Position numbers and translations under genes: made by a program
Source: Parafilimonas terrae
GTDB lineage: Bacteria > Bacteroidota > Bacteroidia > Chitinophagales > Chitinophagaceae
Reading direction: 5' to 3'
Assembly (NCBI RefSeq): GCF_900115755.1
Contig: NZ_FOXQ01000003.1
Location: 186,001-250,000 of the forward strand
DNA: 64,000 bases
Shown: one piece after another, positions 8,913 to 15,801 of the stretch
Numbering within the stretch: the stretch's first letter is position 1
How the letters are laid out: each line of letters begins with the position of its first letter
Notes under the pieces: generated by a model
What the model saw: only the letters and a program-made list of their open reading frames with translations
Told to the model about the DNA's origin: nothing
Database searches by the model: none

Positions 8913-9935
8913 ATGGCAGATAATAGTGCACCACAGAATAATGAAATAATTTTTTATGCCACTCCTGAAGGCAATATCAAAGTTGATGTTTTGTATAACG
9001 ATGAAACTTTTTGGCTTACACAGAAAAAGATGGCTGAATTGTTTGGGGTTGACGTAAGAACAGTAAATGAACATCTGCAGAATATCTATAATTCCGCTGA
9101 ACTCGAAAGGGAAGCAACTATCCGGAAAATCCGGATAGTTCAAAAAGAAGGAAGCCGGGATGTTGCCCGGGATGTTGATTTCTATAACCTCGATGCCATT
9201 ATTGCCGTTGGTTACCGCGTAAACAGCTACCAGGCTACACAGTTCCGAATATGGGCTACTAAAACGCTGCGGGAATTTATTATAAAAGGTTTTGTACTGG
9301 ATGATGAACGATTGAAGCAAGGCAAACGCTTTGGTAAAGACTACTTTGATGAACTGCTGGAACGCATCCGGGAAATACGGGCAAGTGAAAGGCGCTTTTA
9401 CCTGAAGATTACCGACATATACGAGCAATGCAGCATAGATTATAACAAGGATGCTGAAATAACACAGAAGTTCTTTAAAACTGTTCAGAATAAGCTGCAT
9501 TGGGCAATCACTGGTAAAACCGCAGCCGAGCTTATAGCAGAAAGGGCAAGCGCCGGTAAGCCTAATATGGGCCTGCAAACATGGAAGAATGCGCCGGCCG
9601 GTAAAATATTAAAAATTGATGTTGGTACCGCCAAAAACTATCTTATTGAAAAAGAAATTAAGGAACTGGAAAGGATTGTTTCTATGTACCTGGATTATGC
9701 GGAAAACCAGGCTGCAAGGCAAATACCTATGAAGATGGTTGATTGGGTTGCCCGGTTAGATGCCTTCCTGCAGTTTAATGAATACCAGGTTTTACAGGAT
9801 GCCGGTAAGGTCAGCCATGAGGTGGCGGTAAGGCTTGCAGAAAAAGAATATGAAAAATTCAGGGTGGTTCAGGATCAGCATTTTGAAAGTGATTTTGATA
9901 AAGCCGTTAAGAAGCTGAAAGGTAAAAAGAAGTGA
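8913..9935 (+). CDS. RhuM-family protein
   Basis: This 340-aa protein is recognisable by its opening: a short strand region (IIFYATPEGNIKVDVLYNDETFWLTQKKMAELFGVDVRTVNEHLQNI in pattern), then DAIIAVGYRVNSYQATQFRIWAT and an AELI-AERA segment. This arrangement is the RhuM ('virulence RhuM') family, named from a Salmonella pathogenicity-island gene. Its N-terminal part resembles a helix-turn-helix (WLTQKKMAELFGV). The biochemical function of the family is not established. Copies are common on genomic islands and near restriction systems. Here it lies 52 bp after the integrase, on the same strand, and may be accessory cargo near attL. Confidence 0.85.
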   Translation: MADNSAPQNNEIIFYATPEGNIKVDVLYNDETFWLTQKKMAELFGVDVRTVNEHLQNIYNSAELEREATIRKIRIVQKEGSRDVARDVDFYNLDAIIAVGYRVNSYQATQFRIWATKTLREFIIKGFVLDDERLKQGKRFGKDYFDELLERIREIRASERRFYLKITDIYEQCSIDYNKDAEITQKFFKTVQNKLHWAITGKTAAELIAERASAGKPNMGLQTWKNAPAGKILKIDVGTAKNYLIEKEIKELERIVSMYLDYAENQAARQIPMKMVDWVARLDAFLQFNEYQVLQDAGKVSHEVAVRLAEKEYEKFRVVQDQHFESDFDKAVKKLKGKKK

Positions 9936-10283
9936 ATATGAGGTTTTAGTTTGAAACTTCAAAGATGTGTACAAATGGAATGAGCGGGATAGAATTGGTT
10001 TTAAAAAGTAAATTGAATAAACCAGCATAAAAGTAATAGCATGGATATAATTGCGGTTACAATACTTTCTTTAGATGATTGGCAAAGCAGATTTCTATTT
10101 ATAACAACCAAGCTGTGATTAAAATGATTTATCAAATTCAATTTTGTAATTCCAAATTTGCACCATACCCGGTCACACGAAACCGAATTTCCAAAACGCG
10201 ACACCTACCCCCTAAATGTAATAGTTACCCCATGCACCTATATATAAGCCACATCTGATATTTTCAACCTCAAAAAATAGGAT
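9936..10283. other. 348-bp intergenic stretch, no gene seen
   Basis: The stretch between the RhuM-like gene and the next gene is AT-rich and carries only very short open frames on both strands. I see no convincing promoter, repeat or RNA gene. Confidence 0.5.
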
Positions 10284-11144
10284 ATGTCCACAGAAGATTT
10301 TCCACTGTTGCAGGTTTTAAAATGCATTGAAGATTTTGCGAAACAAAATGCAGAGATTAAAGCCTTTACCGAAAAGTGGGATACCAAGCTCTCAACTCAA
10401 CAAAATGGGCTACAGTTGTACACTTTTCTTGAACAAAAATTTAATGAGGGGTACAAAAATGCGAATGATAAAGAGTTTGTAAAACGAATAGCTATTGAAG
10501 AATATTCACAGCATTTAAACAGCGATAATCCGTTCATCTCAAAAGGTTACGCATGGTTTAAGCGCGGTAAAGATTTTAGCCTGAAAGACTTTCTTCTTTT
10601 TAAGCTTGAAACGAATGATGAATATAGAACCGGTAGCAGCGAATACAATGTATTTGATGATAGTGTTTTAAAAAATGAAACATTGATAATCCCTGCCTGG
10701 CGAAAGCAGGAGAAAAGGTTTAATGATGCAGCAAGAGGTTGGGCCTACGCCCGGTATGTTGATTATGTTAAACGAAATTCCGGTAAAGAGATTCCCTCAA
10801 TAACAAATCCTGAATATAACAAAAGCCTTCATGATTATTTGCAACCTGAATTATACGAAAAAATAATTGCCTGGTTGTCAGAAAACACAAGCTCTGATTC
10901 TTTGATTGAATTTGTAAAGCTGGAAAATGGTATTCCGTATTGGCAGTATAAAGCAGTTTATTTAAGAGCATTGCATGAAAAAATTAAACATTTATTGCCT
11001 ACACTTAATAACGAACAACTGAAGCGACTATATGAAAAAACATTTTCAATAGAGCTAAAAGAATCAAGGGCGTTTAGGACAGATCCGAAGGCGCCTAAAT
11101 TCGAAGCGTATCTGCATGAGTTTGATAAAATGCCATTAACGTGA
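10284..11144 (+). CDS. Uncharacterised protein, 286 aa
   Basis: The protein is soluble, charged and mostly helical, with no signal peptide or membrane segment. I do not recognise a domain with confidence. The C-terminal third (YLRALHEKIKHLLPTLNNEQ onward) reads like a helical repeat. It stands alone, 348 bp after the RhuM-like gene, and converges on the small leftward gene at 11165-11401 with only 20 bp between stops. It lies left of the control region, so it is outside the main rightward operon of the element and is probably accessory. Confidence 0.72.
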   Translation: MSTEDFPLLQVLKCIEDFAKQNAEIKAFTEKWDTKLSTQQNGLQLYTFLEQKFNEGYKNANDKEFVKRIAIEEYSQHLNSDNPFISKGYAWFKRGKDFSLKDFLLFKLETNDEYRTGSSEYNVFDDSVLKNETLIIPAWRKQEKRFNDAARGWAYARYVDYVKRNSGKEIPSITNPEYNKSLHDYLQPELYEKIIAWLSENTSSDSLIEFVKLENGIPYWQYKAVYLRALHEKIKHLLPTLNNEQLKRLYEKTFSIELKESRAFRTDPKAPKFEAYLHEFDKMPLT

Positions 11145-11164
11145 TAGCCTTTTGAGATAGGTAA

Positions 11165-11401
11165 CTATATAGGAGTTTGGGCAAACCTATTACTTTTCAA
11201 TCCTTCTTTTAGATCGTTCAACTTTACAGTTCTTTCTGCATCGCTTCTAATGGCCTTATAAAATTCCTTTAATATTTTATGATATATTTTTTTCTTATCA
11301 TAAATATTATCCGGGTGTAATAATAACGGCTCTACAAAATCAATATCATTTGCACAGTTGTTTTCTAAAATTTTCAAAATTCTTTCAGTTACATCTGACA
11401 T
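11165..11401 (-). CDS. Small uncharacterised protein, 78 aa, leftward from control region
   Basis: This short helical protein (MSDVTERILKILENNCANDIDF start) has no recognised domain. It is transcribed leftward from the 180-bp divergent region that separates it from the rightward regulatory and replication operon. That is the place where a repressor-like or immunity gene would be expected in a phage-like element, but it has no clear helix-turn-helix. Its start codon follows directly on an intrinsic-terminator-like hairpin, so its expression may be attenuated. Confidence 0.6.
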   Translation of the reverse strand: MSDVTERILKILENNCANDIDFVEPLLLHPDNIYDKKKIYHKILKEFYKAIRSDAERTVKLNDLKEGLKSNRFAQTPI

Positions 11402-11428
11402 AAAAAAAGGCTACAAAATTGCAGCCTT
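11402..11428 (-). terminator. Terminator-like hairpin directly before the 78-aa gene
   Basis: Read on the minus strand, AAGGCT pairs with AGCCTT (11428-11423 with 11412-11407), extendable by a C-G and a G-T pair, and is followed at once by a run of seven T and then the ATG at 11401. This is a textbook intrinsic terminator placed in the leader of the gene. Confidence 0.6.
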
Positions 11429-11497
11429 AAATATACACATGCTTTTAAAAATTACATTTCTTAAACGGGCATATTTGGCCTTCCCAGCCAGTTTATT

Positions 11498-11530
11498 GCC
11501 CAAACCGTGCCCATTTTTGGGCATTTGGGC
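11498..11530. promoter_or_regulatory. Nested 13-bp hairpin in divergent control region
   Basis: GCCCAAA (11498-11504) pairs with TTTGGGC (11524-11530), and inside it TGCCCA-TTTT-TGGGCA (11508-11523) forms a second perfect stem. Only a CCG bulge (11505-11507) interrupts the helix. It lies midway between the divergent genes at 11401 and 11582, so it may be a regulator site or a transcribed structure. Confidence 0.55.
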
Positions 11531-11560
11531 GTATCTCTTTTTCTCTTAATGAGAACTTAG

Positions 11561-11584
11561 CATCGTTAAACATAAACAACGATG
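11561..11584. promoter_or_regulatory. Inverted repeat over start codon of first HTH gene
   Basis: CATCGTT (11561-11567) and AACGATG (11578-11584) are perfect inverted repeats with 10 bp between them; the right arm includes the ATG at 11582. Another short inverted repeat, TTCTC-TTAAT-GAGAA, lies at 11541-11555. Both are candidate operators for the rightward operon. Confidence 0.5.
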
Positions 11585-11785
11585 TTGAATACAACAAACC
11601 TCAATGAAGATTTAATCACTATAGCCCAGGCAAAAGGTTATTTGAAATGCAGCCACGTGTTTCTTTGGAAGCGCCGCAAAGAGGGTAAAATTAAATCAGT
11701 CAATGCCGGCAAGAAGGTGTTAATCGTAAAAGCAAGTATTGATGAATACCTGAACCTACATTCAAAGGAGGTGCAGCGTGGATAA
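11582..11785 (+). CDS. Excisionase/MerR-like small HTH protein, 67 aa
   Basis: The sequence (LITIAQAKGYLKCSHVFLWK then GKIKSVNAGKKVLIVKASIDEYL) has the winged-helix pattern of Xis-like HTH_17 proteins: helix-turn-helix, a basic wing, then an 'I(D)EYL' helix. It is the first gene of the rightward operon and overlaps the next gene by 8 bp. Such proteins act as recombination directionality factors or as regulators. An inverted repeat overlaps its own start codon, which would suit autoregulation. Which of the three HTH genes here is the true excisionase cannot be told from sequence. Confidence 0.78.
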   Translation: MLNTTNLNEDLITIAQAKGYLKCSHVFLWKRRKEGKIKSVNAGKKVLIVKASIDEYLNLHSKEVQRG

Positions 11786-12083
11786 GGTTATCCTTTCATC
11801 TATCGAATTGCAGGAGCTTCTCGCCGGGCTGCGGTCCGTTGTCAAAGAAGAGCTGCGAGCACAGCAACAACAGCAGCTCGAAGAAAAACTTTTATCTCCT
11901 GCAGAGGCATGTAAACTCTTTCAGCCTGTTATTTCCAAAGTGACATTATCAGCCTGGAGCAACCAGGGACTATTAATTGATTATCGAATTGGTGGCCGCG
12001 TGTTTTATAAATACTCTGAAATAATGGAAGCCGCTAAGCACCTGAAGCGATATAAGGCCAGAAGAACTAATCTCATTAATTAA
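11778..12083 (+). CDS. HTH protein with glutamine-rich coiled segment, 101 aa
   Basis: The first half is a charged helix with a polyglutamine run (ELRAQQQQQLEEKL, about residues 31-44). The second half is an excisionase-type winged helix (LLSPAEACKLFQPVISKVTL, SNQGLLIDYRIGGRVFYKYSEIMEAAKHLKRYK). The coiled part could make dimers or join the protein to a partner. It overlaps the 67-aa HTH gene by 8 bp, so the two are probably translated together. This architecture is common in Bacteroidota mobile elements, where several such small DNA-binding proteins sit before the replication genes. Confidence 0.78.
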   Translation: MDKVILSSIELQELLAGLRSVVKEELRAQQQQQLEEKLLSPAEACKLFQPVISKVTLSAWSNQGLLIDYRIGGRVFYKYSEIMEAAKHLKRYKARRTNLIN

Positions 12084-12119
12084 TAAGCTTTTCCGCAGAA
12101 AACGCAACGTGGGAGTAGA

Positions 12120-12201
12120 GCGTAGTGGTAAGCTTTTACTCATACAGATAGATTTAAATCTTTCAGGGTTAAAAGCTTGTAATCGTTCCATTACACTACG
12201 C
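12120..12201 (+). ncRNA. Predicted three-way-junction RNA or DNA structure, 82 nt
   Basis: Three perfect helices fit together. P1 is GCGTAGT (12120-12126) with ACTACGC (12195-12201). P2 is AAGCTTTTA (12130-12138) with TAAAAGCTT (12170-12178). P3 is GTAAT (12179-12183) with ATTAC (12190-12194). P2 abuts P3 and P3 abuts the closing strand of P1, leaving only three unpaired bases at the junction. The P2 loop holds a 12-bp palindrome (12150-12161). A 7-bp repeat ACGCAAC lies at 12102-12108 and 12198-12204. The 7-bp outer and 5-bp right helices resemble tRNA arms, but no anticodon arm or standard T-loop is present. The strand and whether it is transcribed are unknown. Confidence 0.5.
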
Positions 12202-12228
12202 AACCTTTGATTATTCAAACTGTAATCT

Positions 12229-12414
12229 ATGTCTCAAACAAACGAAAATGCAAATGCCCAACTTCTCACAAGGGACGAAGTTGCAAATATTCTGCGGTGC
12301 AGTAAAACATTTTTATACCTGCACCGCGACAAAATTCCGCGGGTAAAGCTTGGGCGAAAAGTTCTGTATGACCGGTCAGTAATTGATGAGCTTGTAAAAA
12401 GTTTTCCAAAATAA
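12229..12414 (+). CDS. Excisionase-like HTH protein, 61 aa
   Basis: This is a compact HTH_17 protein: LLTRDEVANILRCSKTFLYL forms the helix-turn-helix and IPRVKLGRKVLYDRSVIDEL the wing plus final helix. It is the third such protein in this operon. It lies between the predicted three-way-junction structure and the replication genes, 41 bp before the initiator-like gene. It is the best match to a canonical excisionase or phage regulator by size and wing sequence. Confidence 0.82.
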   Translation: MSQTNENANAQLLTRDEVANILRCSKTFLYLHRDKIPRVKLGRKVLYDRSVIDELVKSFPK

Positions 12415-12455
12415 AAAGCCCCGGTGGCGACCAGGGCAAATAAAGAAGTTTAACC

Positions 12456-13163
12456 ATGGCGAATTTATCAAAAAATACCGATAATGAAATACCGACGATA
12501 AACTATATCAGAATAATAAACTGGTTTTGGGATGAGGTTCCTTATTATAGCAACTTCAAGCCTTACCATGTTTCACTTTTTTTCGCCGTACTTGATTCAA
12601 TCAACCGTAACAGATGGCAACAAACAAGAATAGCCTATGAATATTTGATAACGAAATGTGGCCTTGCTAAACGCTCCTATTTAGAAAGTAGAGATTGGCT
12701 TGTTGCAAATAAACTCATTGAAGTTATTCCTGGTAAGAATTCCTATCAAATGGCATCTTTTAGTTTAGGTATAGCGGTGCAGTTTTGCACCGCTATTGAC
12801 ACCGCTATAAGCACCTCTACTGCACCGCTATTGACACCGCTGCGCGCACCTAATAATAAACAGATAAACAATAAACATTTAAATAAGGATATAATAGAAA
12901 GACAGAATATTTTTTTTGATGAGGTAATGAGTTTCAAAAAAACTTATGATGAAGGAATGCTTCAACAGTTTTTTGGTTATTGGACAGAGAAGAATACCGA
13001 CAAAACAAAAATGCGCTTTGAAACCGAAAAATTTTTCGAGACGGCTAAACGGCTTTCGACATGGGCCAGAAGGAGTAACAAATTATTAAACAATAAAAGC
13101 AACTATAATGGAAACACTGCAAAAGAGCCGGCAAAAGAGTTCGGTGACTGGGGTGGAAAATAA
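12456..13163 (+). CDS. Replication-initiator-like protein with origin-like repeats in its gene
   Basis: The 235-aa protein has an N-terminal winged-helix-like domain (about 14-100: NWFWDEVPYYSNFKPYHVSL, then LAKRSYLESRDWLVANKLIEV). A Thr/Ala/Asn-rich linker (about 106-145) and a C-terminal helical part (about 150-235, with GYWTEKN and KFFETAKRLSTWARR) follow. This layout resembles phage replisome organisers (DnaD-like or lambda O-like). The linker is encoded by an iteron array, as the lambda origin is inside gene O. The gene overlaps the downstream DnaC-like ATPase gene by 56 bp, the usual partner order of initiator and helicase loader. The function is inferred from this combination. Confidence 0.7.
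   Translation: MANLSKNTDNEIPTINYIRIINWFWDEVPYYSNFKPYHVSLFFAVLDSINRNRWQQTRIAYEYLITKCGLAKRSYLESRDWLVANKLIEVIPGKNSYQMASFSLGIAVQFCTAIDTAISTSTAPLLTPLRAPNNKQINNKHLNKDIIERQNIFFDEVMSFKKTYDEGMLQQFFGYWTEKNTDKTKMRFETEKFFETAKRLSTWARRSNKLLNNKSNYNGNTAKEPAKEFGDWGGK
12773..12917. other. Candidate replication origin: iterons plus AT-rich unwinding region
   Basis: A 21-bp sequence is repeated exactly at 12786-12806 and 12821-12841. Its CACCGCT unit occurs four times (12788, 12800, 12823, 12835) and once inverted as AGCGGTG (12773-12779). AGCGGTGCA (12773-12781) also forms a 9-bp perfect hairpin with 12786-12794. An AT-rich stretch follows at about 12851-12917. This iteron-plus-unwinding-element order, inside an initiator gene, is typical of phage and satellite origins. 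Confidence 0.6.
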
Positions 13164-13785
13164 CTTGTCTTTAGGTAAGCTCCAATCTTTTTTTGATTAC
13201 CTAAAAGAAAGTTTGTCAAACCGGTTAAATATTGATTTCAAGCTGGATGATGACAATATAAGCGTTATTAAAGCGCTTTGTTTATATCATAACAACAATG
13301 AATATTTTGAAAGCCTATACCCTAACATGAGCTTAAAAAAGGGCATACTTCTTTTTGGGCCGGTAGGAACCGGAAAAACAACAATTATGCATTTGTTTCA
13401 CGACACGCCACAATGTTATACCACTGTAGTTAACTGCAGAAAAATATCCGATGATTATGCACTTGAAGGCCTTAGCGCAATTACAAAGTATAACAGCATG
13501 CGTAAGTTGGCATTGGGCATTTCTGCCTTTAATCATTATGGCAGTTCTTTCTGTTTTGATGACTTAGGCGCTGAATCACCAACAAAACACTTCAGTGAAA
13601 CGCGCAATGTAATGGCAGACATCATTCAAAACAGGTATGATAATAGGCTGCGGTTTAACAATACCCACATAACTACAAACCTTTCATCGGCGCAAATTGA
13701 AGAACTGTATGGGTTGCGTGTACTTGACCGGATGAAAGAGATGTTTAATCTTTTAACGCTAACCGGCAAAAGCAGAAGATCATGA
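13108..13785 (+). CDS. DnaC/IstB-like AAA+ ATPase, putative helicase loader
   Basis: This 225-aa protein has Walker A GPVGTGKT (84-91), Walker B SFCFDDLGAES (Asp151/Asp152) and a sensor-like THITTNLS (Asn191). The short size and ITTNLS motif fit the DnaC/DnaI/IstB group, which loads the replicative helicase on single-stranded DNA. The start overlaps the initiator-like gene by 56 bp; a later start would remove part of the N-terminal helicase-binding region. It overlaps the nuclease gene by 4 bp (ATGA). No transposase is nearby, so an IstB role in transposition is unlikely. Confidence 0.85.
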   Translation: METLQKSRQKSSVTGVENNLSLGKLQSFFDYLKESLSNRLNIDFKLDDDNISVIKALCLYHNNNEYFESLYPNMSLKKGILLFGPVGTGKTTIMHLFHDTPQCYTTVVNCRKISDDYALEGLSAITKYNSMRKLALGISAFNHYGSSFCFDDLGAESPTKHFSETRNVMADIIQNRYDNRLRFNNTHITTNLSSAQIEELYGLRVLDRMKEMFNLLTLTGKSRRS

Positions 13786-14219
13786 CCTGGAAAGAACAAT
13801 TATTAAAAGCGCGTGAAAAATATATGCTGGCAAAATATGCAGGTTGTAGGGATTTCGGTGTACCGTTTCCCAAGCCCTACAGCGATAAAACTAAAAATGA
13901 GCTCATCCGTTGTGTTTATGACTTTTTGAAGTTTAACGGGCATCAGGTAAACAAGATTAACCCGCAAGGCCAATGCCGTTTAGAAAAAATTCAATTGGCA
14001 AACGAGGGAACCGCAAATATTCATGCAGTTATTAGCGGGAAATCTGTTTATATCGAAGTTGAATGCAAAGCTACGTGCGACAGACTGAGGCCAGAACAAT
14101 TGAAGGAGAAACTACGAATAGAAACAAGCGGCGGCCTATACATCATTGTAACCAATATGGAAGGTTTTATTAACTCCTATGAGCAATCCTTTCCTATTTC
14201 AACATTACAAACAAAATAA
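13782..14219 (+). CDS. VRR-NUC-like nuclease
   Basis: The 145-aa protein has a compact PD-(D/E)xK core. GTANIHAVISGKSVYIEVECK supplies Glu92, Glu94 and Lys96, and RLRPEQLKEKLRIETSGGLY gives the Arg/Gln helix expected of VRR-NUC domains. The position where many family members have Asp (G-x-x-D) is Asn here (GTANI), which may lower activity or reflect misalignment. It begins inside the stop of the ATPase gene (4-bp overlap) and so belongs to the replication block. VRR-NUC proteins in phages are proposed to resolve branched DNA during replication. Confidence 0.72.
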   Translation: MTWKEQLLKAREKYMLAKYAGCRDFGVPFPKPYSDKTKNELIRCVYDFLKFNGHQVNKINPQGQCRLEKIQLANEGTANIHAVISGKSVYIEVECKATCDRLRPEQLKEKLRIETSGGLYIIVTNMEGFINSYEQSFPISTLQTK

Positions 14220-14229
14220 AATCGAAAAG

Positions 14230-14643
14230 ATGAACGTCAAAAAATCATTAAACGAGTTGATCAAATATTATCAAAACCTAATAGCCGAGATAAAAGAAGA
14301 ACGTGGCAGGCTTCAGATAGTTATGGCAGGGCCTTATCTGAATAACGAATTGATTGATTCAAGTTTAGAACGCTGGCAAAACCTGGAAATGGCCGCCAAT
14401 ATAATCACTGAAAAAATAAAAGAACTTGAATACACACCGGAACAGAAAGATAGCACGTTGCCAAAAGCGCAAAGAGTAGAGGGTTGGGATGAAGTAGTTC
14501 TTTCTTTTGAAAAAGAAAGAAAGTTGATCCGGGACCTTATCCTTTTTGGAATAAAGGACGGAGAGGTAATTAAAAACCTGCTTTTAAAAGATGTATCAAT
14601 ACATATTCTCATAGATAACTTAAACTATTCAAATGCAGTTTAG
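14230..14643 (+). CDS. Uncharacterised coiled-coil protein, 137 aa
   Basis: I start at the ATG at 14230 (MNVKKSLNELIKYYQ), 10 bp after the nuclease stop; the frame stays open upstream but that part overlaps the nuclease gene. The protein is helical and highly charged, with an N-terminal coiled-coil-like segment (NLIAEIKEERGRL) and no membrane segment. I do not recognise a family. It overlaps the next gene by 11 bp. Its place between replication genes and virion-like genes might suit a small terminase or a redirecting protein, but I see no sequence support. Confidence 0.65.
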   Translation: MNVKKSLNELIKYYQNLIAEIKEERGRLQIVMAGPYLNNELIDSSLERWQNLEMAANIITEKIKELEYTPEQKDSTLPKAQRVEGWDEVVLSFEKERKLIRDLILFGIKDGEVIKNLLLKDVSIHILIDNLNYSNAV

Positions 14644-15007
14644 AGCGTGCTATAGGGCTTTTTTGTTTGAAAAAGCAATAAAGTCTTTTAATAGGAAGCG
14701 GGATTTTAAATTGAATCAAAGCCTGATTTATGTTCTTATTATTTGCAAACAATTATCTGATAGATGCAGCTTAATTACAGCATCTGTAATTACGGAGAAA
14801 TTAAAATCCTTAAATATACCGCTTCGTTCCCGCCAGGTTTACCAGTATGTAGAATTATTGGAAAAAGAAGGTTTTCTAAAAAGTAAAAAGACGATATACA
14901 GAAAGCTTGAAACAAAGTATTACTTAGTTGAACCTGAACTTACAATCACACTGGCAAATTTTGAAAAACATTTTCGCAAAACGCGCCTTTACTCGAAGCA
15001 GTTTTAG
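14633..15007 (+). CDS. Winged-helix-like DNA-binding protein, 124 aa
   Basis: The central part (NQSLIYVLIICKQLSDRC, ITASVITEKLKSLNIPLRSRQVYQYVELLEKEGFLKSKK) has the pattern of a winged helix that reads a two-gene-style 'R-Q-V-Y-Q-Y' recognition helix, followed by a basic wing. This favours a regulator or a replication or packaging accessory factor. It starts within the end of the preceding gene. It is the last small gene before the virion-like cassette, so it may control late expression. The family is not identified. Confidence 0.65.
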   Translation: MQFRACYRAFLFEKAIKSFNRKRDFKLNQSLIYVLIICKQLSDRCSLITASVITEKLKSLNIPLRSRQVYQYVELLEKEGFLKSKKTIYRKLETKYYLVEPELTITLANFEKHFRKTRLYSKQF

Positions 15008-15083
15008 GGTTAAAAACCAGGTTCGCAGCATTCGATTAAATCTAATTTGCATCAAGATAAAAGTAAACAATAGGAGGTATATT

Positions 15084-15794
15084 TTGAGTTTCATAGCAGT
15101 AGGAGTTGGAGTTGGCGCGTTGTCTGCAGGCACCAGCCTTTATTTAGGGTTACGGCAGCAGAACGCGGCCAAAAAAGCGGCCAAAGATGCGCAGCGCATG
15201 CAAACGTATGAGAAAGACCCACTTGCAGAAGAACAGTTTAATTTAGCCAGGCAGTTATTTAACGGCAGAATGTCCGGGGCAGGAGCTATGGAACGCAATA
15301 TCGCTAATAGCCAGGCTTCATTTACAAACAATGTAAACCGTAATGCTACCAGTAGCGGGCAGGCATTAGCGCTGGCAGGAGCAGGCCAACAGTTGGCAAA
15401 TGACAGCTATAATGATCTGGCTGTAAAAGAAGCCAATAACCGGTATAATTTGCTTGATAACCTTAACCGCGGCTACCAGCAAATGATTAATGAGAATGAT
15501 AAGGTGTATAACAGCGAGCAGCAGAAAGCGGCGTATGATGCAAACAATATTCAAAACCTGCGTAATGCAGCATGGCAGAATATATTTAACGGCATACAAG
15601 GTATTGGCAGCACAGCAATGCAAGGAATACAGAATTATCAGCAGAATAAAGCCAATGGGGATTACCTAAACATGCTCCAGAGAATATATGGTTTAGATGA
15701 CCGTTCCGCAAATCCTGCACAAGTTAAAATTACCGGTGCTCCATCATGGCTTAACTCATATACTGATCCCGGTTTATTACCTCCAGCACAATAA
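15084..15794 (+). CDS. Internal-virion-protein-like (T7 gp14-like) protein
   Basis: I start at TTG 15084, because an unusually strong GGAGGT lies just before it (15073-15078); this gives 236 aa. The N-terminal 22 residues are hydrophobic and Gly-rich (FIAVGVGVGALSAGTSLYLG). A Gln/Ala-rich helical body with NAAKKAAKDAQR, then ALALAGAGQQL, and a long Gln/Asn coil follow. Size, hydrophobic tip and Ala/Gln-rich helices resemble T7 gp14, the ejected core protein that enters the outer membrane. It is followed 7 bp later by a 507-aa and then a giant protein, the gp14-gp15-gp16 order. The resemblance is by architecture, not by alignment. Confidence 0.62.
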   Translation: MSFIAVGVGVGALSAGTSLYLGLRQQNAAKKAAKDAQRMQTYEKDPLAEEQFNLARQLFNGRMSGAGAMERNIANSQASFTNNVNRNATSSGQALALAGAGQQLANDSYNDLAVKEANNRYNLLDNLNRGYQQMINENDKVYNSEQQKAAYDANNIQNLRNAAWQNIFNGIQGIGSTAMQGIQNYQQNKANGDYLNMLQRIYGLDDRSANPAQVKITGAPSWLNSYTDPGLLPPAQ

Positions 15795-15801
15795 TATATT
15801 T

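Noticed and set aside
12111-12201. A tRNA gene at 12.1 kb
   Set aside because: The AGTGGTAAGC stretch looks like a D-arm, but there is no anticodon arm with a 7-base loop and no TTCRA T-loop; the base pairing instead gives a different three-way junction.
12773-12841. CRISPR array
   Set aside because: The repeats are short, lie within a coding frame, and spacers are not of uniform CRISPR length; no cas genes are present in the window.
13108-13785. IstB of an IS21-type insertion sequence
   Set aside because: No IstA transposase or terminal repeats are nearby; overlap with the initiator-like and nuclease genes fits a helicase loader.
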